Below are positions 30,081 to 40,941 of a stretch of 64,000 nucleotides of DNA, in pieces. Position 1 is the first letter of the stretch, and each line of letters begins with the position of its first letter. The notes under the pieces are model-generated. The model made no database searches. It worked only from the letters and a program-made list of their open reading frames with translations, and was not told the DNA's origin. The position numbers and the translations under genes are program-made. The DNA is from Azospirillum oryzae (GTDB taxonomy: Bacteria; Pseudomonadota; Alphaproteobacteria; Azospirillales; Azospirillaceae), in NCBI RefSeq assembly GCF_900177515.1, contig NZ_FXAK01000007.1:1844501-1908500 (forward strand), read 5' to 3'.

Positions 30081-30199
30081 TTTGGTGAAGAAACCATAAA
30101 TGCCTGCCAGTGGCCGGGCATCCCGATTGCTGAGGGTTTTCTCTGCGAAATTTTTTCCTATATTAGGATAGCTCGCCACCTCATCCGGGACCGGCACCA

Positions 30200-30922
30200 A
30201 TGGATTGGTCCGATCAGGGAATCGTTCTGTCCACCCGCCCCCAGGGGGAGGGGTCCGCCGTCGCGACTCTGCTGACGCGCGGGCACGGCCGCCATGCCGG
30301 CATGGTGATGGGCGGCCGGTCGGCACGCCAGCGCGGCACGCTGGAGCCGGGGACGCTGGTCCACGCCCGCTGGCGCGGCCGTCTGCCGGAACATCTCGGC
30401 CATTTCACGCTGGAGCCGGTGAAGGGTTATGCCGCCAACTTCTTCGACGACGCCCAGGCCCTGGCCGCGCTGATCAGCGCCTGCGCGCTGGTGGAAGCCG
30501 CCCTGCCGGAGCGGGAGGCGCACCCTGCCCTGTTCGACGGGATGCTCGCCCTGTTCGACCTGCTCGACAACCCGGCCTGGGCGGAGAGCTATGTGCGCTG
30601 GGAGATCGGGCTGCTGGCGGAGCTTGGCTTCGGCCTCGACCTCGATCGCTGCGCGGTGTCGGGGGCCAACGACTATCTCGCCTATGTCAGCCCGCGCACC
30701 GGCCGCGCGGTGACGGCGTCGGTGGGGGAGCCCTATCGTGACCGGCTGCTTCCCCTGCCCGATTTCCTGGCCGGGCGCGGCGGCGGCGGGCCGGCGGCGG
30801 TGTCCGACGGGCTGCGGCTGACCGCTCATTTCCTGGAACGCCACGTGCTGAACGGGCCGCTGCCGCCCGCGCGCGAACGGTTGAGAGAACGTTACGCGAA
30901 CGCGGTAGCGCGTTCCGCCTGA
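30200..30922 (+). CDS. recO: DNA repair protein RecO
   Basis: The 240-residue protein has the RecO N-terminal OB fold ([24 protein letters not shown], with [12 protein letters not shown]) and a helical C-terminal domain. The usual zinc cysteines of some RecO proteins are not evident: only two Cys are present in the C-terminal half, as in many proteobacterial members. RecO anneals SSB-coated DNA and loads RecA in the RecFOR pathway. It starts 120 bp from the divergent PAS-GGDEF-EAL gene and ends 20 bp before parC, so recO and parC are probably co-transcribed. Confidence 0.95.
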   Translation: MDWSDQGIVLSTRPQGEGSAVATLLTRGHGRHAGMVMGGRSARQRGTLEPGTLVHARWRGRLPEHLGHFTLEPVKGYAANFFDDAQALAALISACALVEAALPEREAHPALFDGMLALFDLLDNPAWAESYVRWEIGLLAELGFGLDLDRCAVSGANDYLAYVSPRTGRAVTASVGEPYRDRLLPLPDFLAGRGGGGPAAVSDGLRLTAHFLERHVLNGPLPPARERLRERYANAVARSA

Positions 30923-30942
30923 AACTGCTAGACCCCATCATC

Positions 30943-33168
<2,226 letters not shown>

Positions 33169-33190
33169 GATTGGGTGGTTGGCGGGTGGA

Positions 33191-33373
33191 GAGGTTAGGC
33201 CCCACCCTAACCCTCCCCCGCTCTCAGCGGACCTACGGTCCGCCTGCCGCGTCAGCACAAAGCGAAGTTTTGTGCGAGAGCTGGGCGGTGGAGGGGCTGC
33301 CGCCACTCTCCCGCCTAGGCACTTGTCCCCTCCCCCGCCCAGCGGGGGAGGGTTAGGGTGGGGGTCTAACCTC
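33191..33373. repeat. Large inverted-repeat element with nested hairpins, between parC and motE
   Basis: Arms of about 33 bp (left ending CCCACCCTAACCCTCCCCCG, right starting GCGGGGGAGGGTTAGGGTG) are nearly perfect reverse complements at the two ends. The interior holds smaller hairpins, CGGACC-TAC-GGTCCG and GCACAAA-GCGAAG-TTTTGTGC. The end sequence is the same as the hairpin at 22467-22515. It fills the gap between two converging genes and encodes nothing recognisable. It resembles a REP/MITE-like non-autonomous element. Confidence 0.75.
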
Positions 33374-33385
33374 GCCGAATAGAAC

Positions 33386-34351
33386 TTACTTCGGCGCCGT
33401 GACCGTCGCCGACAGCGGCACGCGGCGTTCCACAAGCGCCGAGGTGACCTCCTTGGCCTTGACCGGGTCCATCGCCGCCAGGATCGGGGCGGTCTTCTGT
33501 TCCTTCATCTTCTGGATGACGCCCAGCAGCACCGGCATGTCGAGTTCCTCGAAGATGCGGGCGGCGTCCTTGGGTTTCATCGTCTCGTAGATCTTCACCA
33601 GACTGTCGAGCTGCGCCGACTGCTGCTGGTCGCCCTGGGCCATCAGCTTCTGGATGTCGGATTTGGTCTTCTCCATCTCCGCCACCTTCTGGTCGATCCG
33701 CTTCTCGGCGGCGGCCAGCAGGGCTTCGCGCTGTTCCATTTCCTTGGTGCGGCGCTCGATCTCGGCACGGCGCTCGGCGAAATGCTGCAGCAGTTCCTGG
33801 TTGTCGATGGGACCAAGCGGCGCCAGCGGCGCGTTGGCCGCCGGGGCGTCGGCCGGGCCGCTCGACCCGCCGGGAGCCGGCGGTGCTTCCTTGCCGGCCG
33901 GCTTGGTCGTGGCCGAGGGCATCTGGGAGGGCGGCGTCGCCGGGGTGGAACTTTGCGGCCCCTGGGCGAAGGTGACCGGGAAGTCCGGCAGGCGGGCGTC
34001 ATGGGTGGCGAGGCGCCACAGGTCGCCGACCCGCACCCCCAGCATCATCACCGCGACGAAGATGGTCAGCGGCAGAAGGCGGAACCGGAAATTGCGTGCG
34101 CGGGCGCGCAGCCGCTCGGTCAGCGGAACGCGGGGCGTCGCCGGCTTGCGGGCCTTGGCCTTGCCCTTCTTCGCCGTAGCCTTGGCCTGGACCTTGCCGG
34201 CGGCGGGACGCACCGCCGGCAATTGCGCCTGCTGGGCGGCCAGCGTGGGCGAGGTGCGAACGCCGGTCGGCGCCGCGCCGGCCGGGCGGATCACGACCTT
34301 GGGTTCGCCGCCCGCCGGGCTGGGCTTGCCGTCACTGGTGCGCATGGTCAT
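33386..34351 (-). CDS. motE: MotE-like flagellar protein with MgtE N-domain
   Basis: The 321-residue protein has a long basic, Ala/Lys-rich N-terminus (about 1-85) and one membrane segment (LLPLTIFVAVMMLGV, about 92-107). A Pro/Ala linker and a coiled coil (about 185-240, IERRTKEMEQREALLAAAEKR) follow. The C-terminal MgtE N-like domain reads KIYETMKPKDAARIFEELDMPVLLGVIQKMKEQKTAPILAAMDP. This layout matches MotE, a periplasmic chaperone for the motor protein MotC in rhizobia. Its long basic N-terminus is unusual. It is the last gene of fliL-fliM-DUF6468-motE and overlaps the upstream gene by ATGA. Confidence 0.75.
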   Translation of the reverse strand: MTMRTSDGKPSPAGGEPKVVIRPAGAAPTGVRTSPTLAAQQAQLPAVRPAAGKVQAKATAKKGKAKARKPATPRVPLTERLRARARNFRFRLLPLTIFVAVMMLGVRVGDLWRLATHDARLPDFPVTFAQGPQSSTPATPPSQMPSATTKPAGKEAPPAPGGSSGPADAPAANAPLAPLGPIDNQELLQHFAERRAEIERRTKEMEQREALLAAAEKRIDQKVAEMEKTKSDIQKLMAQGDQQQSAQLDSLVKIYETMKPKDAARIFEELDMPVLLGVIQKMKEQKTAPILAAMDPVKAKEVTSALVERRVPLSATVTAPK

Positions 34352-34992
34352 CCAAGCCCCTTGCCGGCATTCTCGATCGCCTGCAGCAGTTCACGTTCGG
34401 CCCTGGACAGGCTCTCGCCATCCCGGGTGATGGGGTCGCGCACCTCGGTCGGCGGTTCGGCTCGGGCGGCGGCGCGGCGCGGCGGCGCGTCCAGCCGGGC
34501 CGGCGGAGGAGCGTGGTCGTCATGGTCGTGGTCGTCCTCGACCGGCAGGCTGCGAAGGGCCGGACGCGGCGCAACGAGCGGCGCCTTGGCAGGAGCGCGC
34601 GACGCCAGCGCCGGGGCGACTGCGGCCGGCCGAGCACCGCTGTCGCGCCGGCCGGCATCACGGCCGCCATCGCGGTCGCCGACGCCGCCCAGCCGGTTGG
34701 CCAGCGCGTCGGCGGCCTCGATCATGAACTCCAACTCGTCCCGCAGGGTCTGCGCCTTGTTGACGGTCCGCTGAAGGTCCTCGCCGGTGTCGCTTGCCGC
34801 CTTTTTCAGCGTGCGCACACCGGTCTCCGCCCGCGCCATCGCGTCGTTCAGGCCCTGGATCAGCTCGGCCATCTCGCCGCGGCTCTCGCGCAGCGCGATG
34901 ATCTGCCGGTTCAGGATGATCGCGTAGGCGATGGTCGCGGCCAGCAGGCCGACCATCACGACGTCGATGATGATGGAGACCAGCGGACTCAT
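34348..34992 (-). CDS. DUF6468-type flagellar-cluster membrane protein
   Basis: The 214-residue protein begins with a membrane segment (LVSIIIDVVMVGLLAATIAYAIIL). A long helical region rich in Glu, Arg and Ala follows (about 35-105, including RGEMAELIQGLNDAMARAE), then an Arg/Pro/Ala-rich, probably disordered tail. This is the DUF6468 pattern seen beside fliL and fliM in alphaproteobacteria. The function is unknown; a coiled-coil role at the flagellar base is likely from context. Both ends overlap neighbours by ATGA (with fliM upstream and motE downstream), so expression is tightly coupled. Confidence 0.8.
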   Translation of the reverse strand: MSPLVSIIIDVVMVGLLAATIAYAIILNRQIIALRESRGEMAELIQGLNDAMARAETGVRTLKKAASDTGEDLQRTVNKAQTLRDELEFMIEAADALANRLGGVGDRDGGRDAGRRDSGARPAAVAPALASRAPAKAPLVAPRPALRSLPVEDDHDHDDHAPPPARLDAPPRRAAARAEPPTEVRDPITRDGESLSRAERELLQAIENAGKGLG

Positions 34993-36062
34993 AGCCTCAT
35001 GACCTCCTGCTTGGGCAGTTCCTTTTCCAGGCGGACGGCGATGTGCCCGCCCTTACGCCCCATCCGCCCCTGGAACATCGACACGTCGCCGCAGCGCAGC
35101 TCGATGGCGCCGTCGGGGGTGGCGTTCAGCAGGATGCGGGTGCCGACGCGCCAGTTCAGCACGTCGTGCAGCGTCATCGTCACCTCGTCCAGCACGGCCG
35201 ACAGGTCTACGTCCGTCACCATCAGTTCCGAGGCCAAGTGGGTTTCCCAGATCGAGTCACGGCCGAACTTTTCGCCCATGAACATCTGGAGCAGCAGTTC
35301 ACGCACCGGCTCCAGCGTCGCGTAGGGGATCATCAACTCCAGCCGGCCGCCGCGATCCTCCATGTCGATGCGCAGCTTGACCAGCACCGCCGCGTTGGCC
35401 GGCCGCGCGATGGTGGCGAAGCGCGGGTTGGTCTCCAGCCGGTCGAAGCGGAAGGTGACGGGCGACAGCGGATCGAAGGCGGCGGACAGGTCGGACAGCA
35501 CCACATGGACCATGCGTTCCACGAGGTTGCGTTCGATGGTGGTGTATGGCCGGCCTTCGATGCGCATCGCCGCCGTGCCGCGCCGGCCGCCCAGCAGCAC
35601 GTCGACGATGGAATAGATCAGGGCGGAGTCGACGACCATCAGGCCGTAATTGTCCCACTCCTCCGCCTTGAAGACCGACAGCATGGCCGGCAGCGGGATG
35701 GAGTTCAGGTAATCGCCGAAACGGACCGAGGAAATCTGGTCGAGACTGACCTCGACGTTGTCGGAGGTGAAGTTGCGCAGAGAGGTCGACATCATGCGGA
35801 CGAGGCGGTCGAACACCACCTCCAGCATGGGCAGGCGTTCGTAGTTGACCAGCGCCGAATTCACCAGCGCCATGATGCCGGAGTTGTCGCCGTCGCCGGC
35901 GCCACCCTGGTCGAAGCCCAGCAGGCTGTCGATCTCGTCCTGGTTCAGGACGCGCGTCGACCCGCCGCCGCCCATGTCGCCGACATCGCCGCTGTCCTCG
36001 GCCAATGCCGCCCATTCGGCGGCAAGCCGTTCCTCTTCGCTCAGTTCACCGGTGTCGCTCAT
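34989..36062 (-). CDS. fliM: Flagellar motor switch protein FliM
   Basis: The 357-residue protein carries the N-terminal conserved CheY-binding-like segment LNQDEIDSLLGF (about 41-52). The CheC-like middle domain includes ALVNYERLPMLEVVFDRLVRMMSTSLRNF and LLGGRRGTAAMRIEGRPYTTIE. The SpoA/FliN-like C-terminal domain (about 270-350) ends RKGGHIAVRLEKEL. FliM forms part of the C-ring, binds phosphorylated CheY and sets rotation sense. It is second in the leftward operon, 28 bp after fliL, and its last bases overlap the DUF6468 gene. Confidence 0.97.
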   Translation of the reverse strand: MSDTGELSEEERLAAEWAALAEDSGDVGDMGGGGSTRVLNQDEIDSLLGFDQGGAGDGDNSGIMALVNSALVNYERLPMLEVVFDRLVRMMSTSLRNFTSDNVEVSLDQISSVRFGDYLNSIPLPAMLSVFKAEEWDNYGLMVVDSALIYSIVDVLLGGRRGTAAMRIEGRPYTTIERNLVERMVHVVLSDLSAAFDPLSPVTFRFDRLETNPRFATIARPANAAVLVKLRIDMEDRGGRLELMIPYATLEPVRELLLQMFMGEKFGRDSIWETHLASELMVTDVDLSAVLDEVTMTLHDVLNWRVGTRILLNATPDGAIELRCGDVSMFQGRMGRKGGHIAVRLEKELPKQEVMRL

Positions 36063-36090
36063 CGGCCCTTATCCCCAGCTGACCGGGCCC

Positions 36091-36645
36091 TCACTGGACC
36101 AGCATTTCCTTGAACAGCACGTCCTTCACCTTCACCGGAAAAGCGGCGGCGGTGATGCGCAGAAGCAGTTCCTGGCGCAGCCGGTACATGCCGGCCGACC
36201 CGCGCAGATCCTCCAGCCGCAATTCGCGCAGGTAGACCTGGAAATTGTCGATGATGCGCGGCAGCACATGCTCCACCGCACCGACATCCTCCGGCTTCGA
36301 CAGCTGGATGGAGATCTTGATCTTCAGGAAGGCCGGGCGCTTGTTGCCGGTGTTCAGGTTCACCAGCATGTCCGGCAGATCGTAGAAGATCGGTGCCGCA
36401 TGCGGATCGGCCTTGCCGGGCTCCGCCCCGTGCTCACCCTCGGCGGCGGCGGCGTGTTCGCCCTCCTCCGCCGGCTTCTCCTTCCCCAGGAAGCTGTCGA
36501 GCAGGCCGGAGAAATAGACCCCGGCACCGGCGCCGATCAGCAGGACCAGGGGAAGAACGACGAACAGGACCAGCTTCTTGCCGCTGAATTTCTTTCGCGG
36601 CAGGCCGTCGGTCGAAAGTTCGCCGGCGTCGGTTTCGGCAGCCAT
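36091..36645 (-). CDS. fliL: Flagellar basal-body protein FliL
   Basis: The 184-residue protein has one N-terminal membrane segment (KLVLFVVLPLVLLIGAGAGVYF, about 24-45), then a His/Glu/Ala-rich linker. The periplasmic FliL domain (about 85-184) begins APIFYDLPDMLVNLN and ends VKVKDVLFKEMLVQ. FliL rings support stator engagement. It is the first gene of fliL-fliM-DUF6468-motE, divergent from flgF. The 489-bp divergent region would carry its promoter, although I found no sigma-54 element pointing towards it. Confidence 0.95.
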   Translation of the reverse strand: MAAETDAGELSTDGLPRKKFSGKKLVLFVVLPLVLLIGAGAGVYFSGLLDSFLGKEKPAEEGEHAAAAEGEHGAEPGKADPHAAPIFYDLPDMLVNLNTGNKRPAFLKIKISIQLSKPEDVGAVEHVLPRIIDNFQVYLRELRLEDLRGSAGMYRLRQELLLRITAAAFPVKVKDVLFKEMLVQ

Positions 36646-36967
36646 GACATCCTGAGATCGTTCGAGGTGCGCAACGGCTCAGGCTTCACCCGCCTGACCA
36701 GGTCAAAGCTACTTTTGGGATAGTTAATAACTCCTTTCGAGTGGGGAATGGACCGCCCCGGACGGGCAGGTTTCCGCCCCCTGTCACCATTTCGGCACGG
36801 TTCTTGATTGGGTCTGCCCGGCACTCCGCGTCCGGAGTCCGACCGCGACCGCCCGAAATCCCCCCTGGGACCGGTGGGACCGCGGTCCATCGCCCTGCCG
36901 CACCGACCATGCGGCGGGTACGGGAGAGTCTTGCCCGGTCCAACCCGGCAAGGAGCGCTCCTACCCC

Positions 36968-36980
36968 GGCAGAATCTGCC
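36968..36980. promoter_or_regulatory. flgF: Candidate FlbD-type enhancer upstream of flgF
   Basis: GGCAGAATCTGCC is a perfect 5-bp inverted repeat around AAT. Its centre (36974) is 84 bp before the first G of the -24 element. Similar 13-mers occur at the same distance upstream of flgI and fliK. Confidence 0.65.
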
Positions 36981-37055
36981 CGGCATCCCCTGCCCCACCG
37001 GGCGGGAACACCCCCGACTTGCCCGGACTCCGTGGATTTCCGGCACTTCCCGGAG

Positions 37056-37073
37056 TTGGCACGCCGCCTGCAA
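37056..37073 (+). promoter_or_regulatory. flgF: Sigma-54 promoter of flgF-flgG-flgA-flgH
   Basis: TTGGCACGCCGCCTGCAA has GG (37058-37059) and GC (37070-37071) exactly 10 bases apart, and TGGCACG matches the -24 consensus fully. Transcription would begin near 37083, about 50 bases before the flgF ATG. Confidence 0.88.
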
Positions 37074-37134
37074 TACCCTTTTCGCCGGTCGGACGCTGTC
37101 GCCCGATCCGTTCGCAAGGTGAAGAGGCCGCAAG

Positions 37135-37857
37135 ATGGAAAATTCGATCTACGTCGCCCTGTCGCGCCAGATGGCGTTGCGCCGCGAGCTGGACGTTACG
37201 TCGAACAACATCGCGAACATGAACACGACCGGCTACAAGAACCAGCGGATGCTGTTCACCGAATTCCTGGAAAAGCCCGGCCTGCACGAGAAGGTCAGCT
37301 TCGTCCAGGACCGCGCGGTGGTTCGCGACCTCGCCAACGGCGCCATGACCCAGACCGGCAACCCGCTGGATCTGGCGCTGACCGGCCAGGGATACTTCAC
37401 CGTCGATACCGCCAGCGGCCCGCGCTACACCCGCGCCGGCAATTTCCGCCTGAACGACCAGCGCCAGCTGGTGGATGCCGGCGGCCTGCCCGTCCTGGCC
37501 AACAACGGCCAGCCCATCACCATTCCGGCCGGCACCAGCGACGTGAAGGTCAGCGGCGACGGCACCGTTGCCACCGAACTGGGTCCGGTCGGCAAGCTGA
37601 ACATCGTCACCTTCAAGAACGAGCAGTTGATGACCGAGGTCGGCAACGGCCTGTATGTCAGCGACGAGCAGCCGGAGCCCGCCCCGGCCGAGACGAAAGT
37701 GGCACAGGGTTTGCTTGAGGGTTCTAACGTGAAGCCCGTGGTCGAGATGACGCAGATGATCGAAATCCAGCGCCAGTACATGTCCGCCCAGCGGATGATC
37801 GAAAACGAGCACGAGCGTATCCGCACGATGATCCAGCGTCTGGGCCGGACGGCCTGA
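37135..37857 (+). CDS. flgF: Flagellar basal-body rod protein FlgF
   Basis: The 240-residue rod protein begins MENSIYVALSRQMALRRELDVTSNNIANMNTTGYK-like, the conserved N-terminal flagellar rod motif. It ends with the C-terminal coiled segment VVEMTQMIEIQRQYMSAQRMI. The central GQGYFTVDTASGPRYTRAGNF is typical of FlgF and FlgG. It forms the proximal rod. AGAGG lies 7 bases before the ATG. It is the first gene of the rightward unit flgF-flgG-flgA-flgH, preceded by a strong sigma-54-like promoter. Confidence 0.97.
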   Translation: MENSIYVALSRQMALRRELDVTSNNIANMNTTGYKNQRMLFTEFLEKPGLHEKVSFVQDRAVVRDLANGAMTQTGNPLDLALTGQGYFTVDTASGPRYTRAGNFRLNDQRQLVDAGGLPVLANNGQPITIPAGTSDVKVSGDGTVATELGPVGKLNIVTFKNEQLMTEVGNGLYVSDEQPEPAPAETKVAQGLLEGSNVKPVVEMTQMIEIQRQYMSAQRMIENEHERIRTMIQRLGRTA

Positions 37858-37888
37858 ACCAGACCGACGACGAGAGGAGAAGACCACA

Positions 37889-38674
37889 ATGCGCAGCCTC
37901 GCCATCGGCGCCACCGGCATGATCGCCCAGCAGCTCAACGTCGAGACGATCTCCAACAACATCGCCAACTCGACCACCACCGGCTACAAGAAGCAGCGGG
38001 CCGAGTTCCAGGACCTGCTGTACCAGAATTTCCGCCGCATCGGCTCGACCTCGTCGGATGCCGGCACCGTGGTGCCGACCGGCGTGCAGGTGGGCGCCGG
38101 CGTCCGCGTCGCCGCGGTCGCCCGCGTGCTGGAACAGGGCAACCTGAACATCACCGACAACAAGTTGGACGTGGCGATCAACGGATCGGGCTATTTCCAG
38201 GTGACGCTGCCCAGCGGCGACACCGCCTATACCCGCGCCGGCAACTTCAAGCTGTCGCCGGAAGGCATGATCGTCACCGCCGACGGCTACCCGGTCCAGC
38301 CGAACATCACCATCCCGACCGACGCCGTCGACATCTCGATCAACTCGTCGGGCGAGGTGCTGGTGAAGCTGGACGGCCAGACCGCCACCCAGAATGTCGG
38401 CCAGCTCCAGCTCGCCACCTTCGCCAACGCCGCCGGCCTGGAAGCCACCGGCGACAACCTGTTCCTGGAATCCGGCGCGTCGGGCCAGTCGGTGACCGGC
38501 AACCCCGGCGCCCCCGGCTTCGGCCGCGTCACCCAGGGCGCGCTGGAGACCTCGAACGTCAACGTGGTGCAGGAGATCACGACCCTGATCACCGCCCAGC
38601 GCGCCTACGAGATGAACTCCAAGGTCATCAAGACCACCGACGAGATGATGCAGCAGGCCAGCCAGATGAAGTAA
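37889..38674 (+). CDS. flgG: Flagellar distal rod protein FlgG
   Basis: The 261-residue distal rod protein starts MRSLAIGATGMIAQQLNVE and has the ISNNIANSTTTGYKKQRAEF motif. The FlgG-specific stretch QNFRRIGSTSSDAGTVVPTGVQVGAGV is characteristic and absent from FlgF. The C-terminus VQEITTLITAQRAYEMNSKVI completes the rod fold. GAGGAG lies 9 bases upstream of the ATG. It is 31 bp after flgF in the same operon, and flgA follows 60 bp later. Confidence 0.98.
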   Translation: MRSLAIGATGMIAQQLNVETISNNIANSTTTGYKKQRAEFQDLLYQNFRRIGSTSSDAGTVVPTGVQVGAGVRVAAVARVLEQGNLNITDNKLDVAINGSGYFQVTLPSGDTAYTRAGNFKLSPEGMIVTADGYPVQPNITIPTDAVDISINSSGEVLVKLDGQTATQNVGQLQLATFANAAGLEATGDNLFLESGASGQSVTGNPGAPGFGRVTQGALETSNVNVVQEITTLITAQRAYEMNSKVIKTTDEMMQQASQMK

Positions 38675-38734
38675 CGGCGCATGGAGTAATCCGGGCGCCG
38701 CCTCGCTTCAGCCTTCACATCGGGAATTACCGCC

Positions 38735-39511
38735 ATGATCCGCCACCTCGCCAACCGTCGCTTCTCCGCCCTGATCCTCGGCGCCGCCCTGCTGACCGCT
38801 CCGGTCGCGGTGCAGGCCGCCACGGTCGCTGCGGTTCCGGCCGCTGGCGTCGCGGCCCCGGCGCCCGACGTCGTCTATGGCATGCCGCATGTGGAGGCGG
38901 TTCTGTCGGATGCGCTGTCGCGGGTCATCACCGCCGGCCGGCTGCAGATGGAGCTGGACAACCGCGCGGTCGAACTGCGCGCGCCGCAGGGCGCCGGCGG
39001 GCTGGCGGTGGAAAACCTCTATTACAGCCCGGTCCAGGGCCGCTTCGCCGCGGAGATCGTGGTGACCGGCAGCCAGGTCCGCCTGCCGGTGTCGGGCCGC
39101 GCCTTCGGCGTGGTGCAGATCCCGGTGCTGTCGCGCCGCGTCCTGCCCGGCGACATCATCGGCCCGGGCGACATCGACTGGCAGGACATGCGCGCCGACC
39201 AGACCACCAGCGACACCGCCGCCACCGACGCGCAACTGATCGGCATGACGCCGAAGCGCGGCGTGTCCACCAACCAGCCCGTTCGCCTGCGCGACCTGCA
39301 ATCGCCGCGCATGGTCGACAAGGGCGCCATGGTCACCATCACCTTGTCGACGCCGTCCATGACGCTGACCACCCAGGGCAAGGCCCTGCAGGACGGCGGC
39401 AAGGGCGAGGTCATCCGCGTCGTGAACACCCAATCCAACCGGATCGTCGAAGCGACGGTCGCAGGCCCCAACGTCGTCGCCGTGGCAAAGCCCGGCACCA
39501 TCGCGCAGTAA
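38735..39511 (+). CDS. flgA: Flagellar P-ring assembly chaperone FlgA
   Basis: The 258-residue secreted protein has a signal peptide (about 1-29, ending VQA). The C-terminal SAF domain begins about residue 130 with VPVLSRRVLPGDIIGPGDIDW and continues through TPKRGVSTNQPVRLRDLQSPRMVDKGAMVTI. FlgA guides FlgI assembly into the periplasmic P ring. It lies between flgG and flgH. Its ribosome-binding site is weak, so coupling to the upstream message may matter. Confidence 0.96.
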   Translation: MIRHLANRRFSALILGAALLTAPVAVQAATVAAVPAAGVAAPAPDVVYGMPHVEAVLSDALSRVITAGRLQMELDNRAVELRAPQGAGGLAVENLYYSPVQGRFAAEIVVTGSQVRLPVSGRAFGVVQIPVLSRRVLPGDIIGPGDIDWQDMRADQTTSDTAATDAQLIGMTPKRGVSTNQPVRLRDLQSPRMVDKGAMVTITLSTPSMTLTTQGKALQDGGKGEVIRVVNTQSNRIVEATVAGPNVVAVAKPGTIAQ

Positions 39512-39524
39512 GGAGAAAGCTCCA

Positions 39525-40289
39525 ATGTCCGCCACCATGACCGCCCGCCTGATCCGCTTCGCGATGGTCGCCGCCGCCGCCACCTCCCTGACCGCCTGCG
39601 GCGCCGCCTCGCGCATCGCCGACATCGGCAAGGCCCCGGAGATGTCCAGCATCCAGGACCCGCAGGCCAAGCCCGGCTACCAGCCGATCAGCCTGCCGAT
39701 GCCGACCCCGCTGCCGACGGAGCGCAACCCGAACTCGCTGTGGCGGACCGGCGCCAAGGCCTTCTTCAAGGACCAGCGCGCGGCCAAGGTCGGCGACATC
39801 CTGACGATCAACATCTCCATCGCCGATCAAGCCAAGCTGTCGAACGAGAGCAAGCGGTCGCGCGCCAACACCGAGAAGGCCGGCATGCCGAGCCTGTTCG
39901 GCCTGGAAGGCGCCACGCTGAGCCGCGTCCTGCCGGCCGGCGCCTCGGCCTCCAGCCTGGTGGACCTGTCGAGCGACACGTCGAACGACGGCAAGGGTTC
40001 GGTGAACCGCAACGAGCAGATCGACCTGAAGGTGGCGGCGCTGGTGGTTCAGTCCCTGCCCAACGGCAATCTGGTCATCCAGGGCCGCCAGGAGGTCCGC
40101 GTCAACTACGAGCTGCGCGACCTGCAGATCCACGGCGTGATCCGTCCGGAAGACATCACCGCCCAGAACACCATCAGCTACGAGAAGATCGCCGAGGCCC
40201 GCATCTCCTACGGCGGCCGTGGCCAGATCACCGACGTCCAGCAGCCGCGCTACGGCCAGCAGCTGTACGACATCATCATGCCGTTCTGA
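39525..40289 (+). CDS. flgH: Flagellar L-ring protein FlgH
   Basis: The 254-residue outer-membrane lipoprotein has a lipobox LTAC with the acylated Cys at 25. The FlgH core includes NSLWRTGAKAFFKDQRAAKVGDILTINISIADQAKL, then LPNGNLVIQGRQEVRVNYELRDLQIHGVIRPEDI and GRGQITDVQQPRYGQQLYDIIMPF. It forms the L ring around the rod in the outer membrane. AAGGAG precedes the ATG by 9 bases. It ends the operon; flgI, its P-ring partner, is 7.4 kb away across an accessory block. Confidence 0.98.
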   Translation: MSATMTARLIRFAMVAAAATSLTACGAASRIADIGKAPEMSSIQDPQAKPGYQPISLPMPTPLPTERNPNSLWRTGAKAFFKDQRAAKVGDILTINISIADQAKLSNESKRSRANTEKAGMPSLFGLEGATLSRVLPAGASASSLVDLSSDTSNDGKGSVNRNEQIDLKVAALVVQSLPNGNLVIQGRQEVRVNYELRDLQIHGVIRPEDITAQNTISYEKIAEARISYGGRGQITDVQQPRYGQQLYDIIMPF

Positions 40290-40506
40290 GGACGACCGAC
40301 CTAACGGTGGCGGGAGCGGGGCCATGGGGGAGGAGTTCCCCTGTGGCCCGGTCGTGTTGCAGGTGGTCGTGAACTCCGGCATCGGCATTGATGTCGGAAG
40401 CTCGGCGCGATACGGACGGGTCGGCAATTGCTGCCGCGCGGTGGGTTGTGCCGGGGCGATGTTGCCGGGCCGTCCATTCCTGATAACGGGCAAGCACGGC
40501 GGCGGT

Positions 40507-40698
40507 TCAGCCTTCCAGCGACGGCCGGGATGTCGCCGTGAATCCGTCCATCATGCCCACCGCCATGTTGCCGCCGATGCGCACCAAGGCCGGTCCGATA
40601 AGTTCGGTCGCCCGGCGGTAAGCCTCGCGCTGGGCAACGCAGTCGATCAGATCAGCCGCGTTGGTGATGCTCTGGGACAAGGTGAGGTCACTCGTCAT
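40507..40698 (-). CDS. Small unknown protein, 63 residues
   Basis: This short gene has a very good ribosome-binding site, GAGGAG 7-8 bases before the ATG at 40698. The product is soluble, with one helix-prone stretch (NAADLIDCVAQREAYRRATELIGPALVRIGGNM) and a single Cys. No family is recognised. It begins the leftward half of the accessory block after flgH, about 220 bp from the flgH stop. The strong translation signal and normal codon use argue that it is real. Confidence 0.6.
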   Translation of the reverse strand: MTSDLTLSQSITNAADLIDCVAQREAYRRATELIGPALVRIGGNMAVGMMDGFTATSRPSLEG

Positions 40699-40941
40699 CG
40701 TTCATCTCCTCGGACAAGCCATGATCGGCAGGACGAGGATGACCATACGCACCACCACATTAATCCGCTGTTGCGTGCTTCACGATCTCAGCGCGCATGC
40801 TGATGGCGCTTGCGGCCCTGACAACCGGGAAAACCACAACCGGGAAAACGCCGGTCCGGTTCGGTGGGAGCGAAGCTGCCGACCGTCACGGGGAGAGTGG
40901 CGTACCCCCAGGCCGCAAGCACCACATTTTGCGGTTCGTCT

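Larger units (their letters stand above)
36646..37134. other. Divergent fliL/flgF control region
   Basis: No gene is evident in these 489 bp. The right part holds the flgF sigma-54-like promoter (37056-37073) and an upstream palindrome (36968-36980). Several CCCGGCA-type repeats lie between about 36940 and 37020. An AT-rich patch near 36705-36735 is the best place for a fliL promoter, but no clear hexamers were found. Confidence 0.7.

Noticed and set aside
36790-36808. CGGCACGGTTCTTGATT, a second sigma-54-like sequence before flgF
   Set aside because: Mismatches at both -24 and -12 and more than 300 bp from the gene; the site at 37056 is far better.
40801-40866. ACAACCGGGAAAAC repeated twice near 40825-40855
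   Set aside because: A short two-copy repeat without dyad symmetry or nearby promoter features; too little to call a regulatory site.
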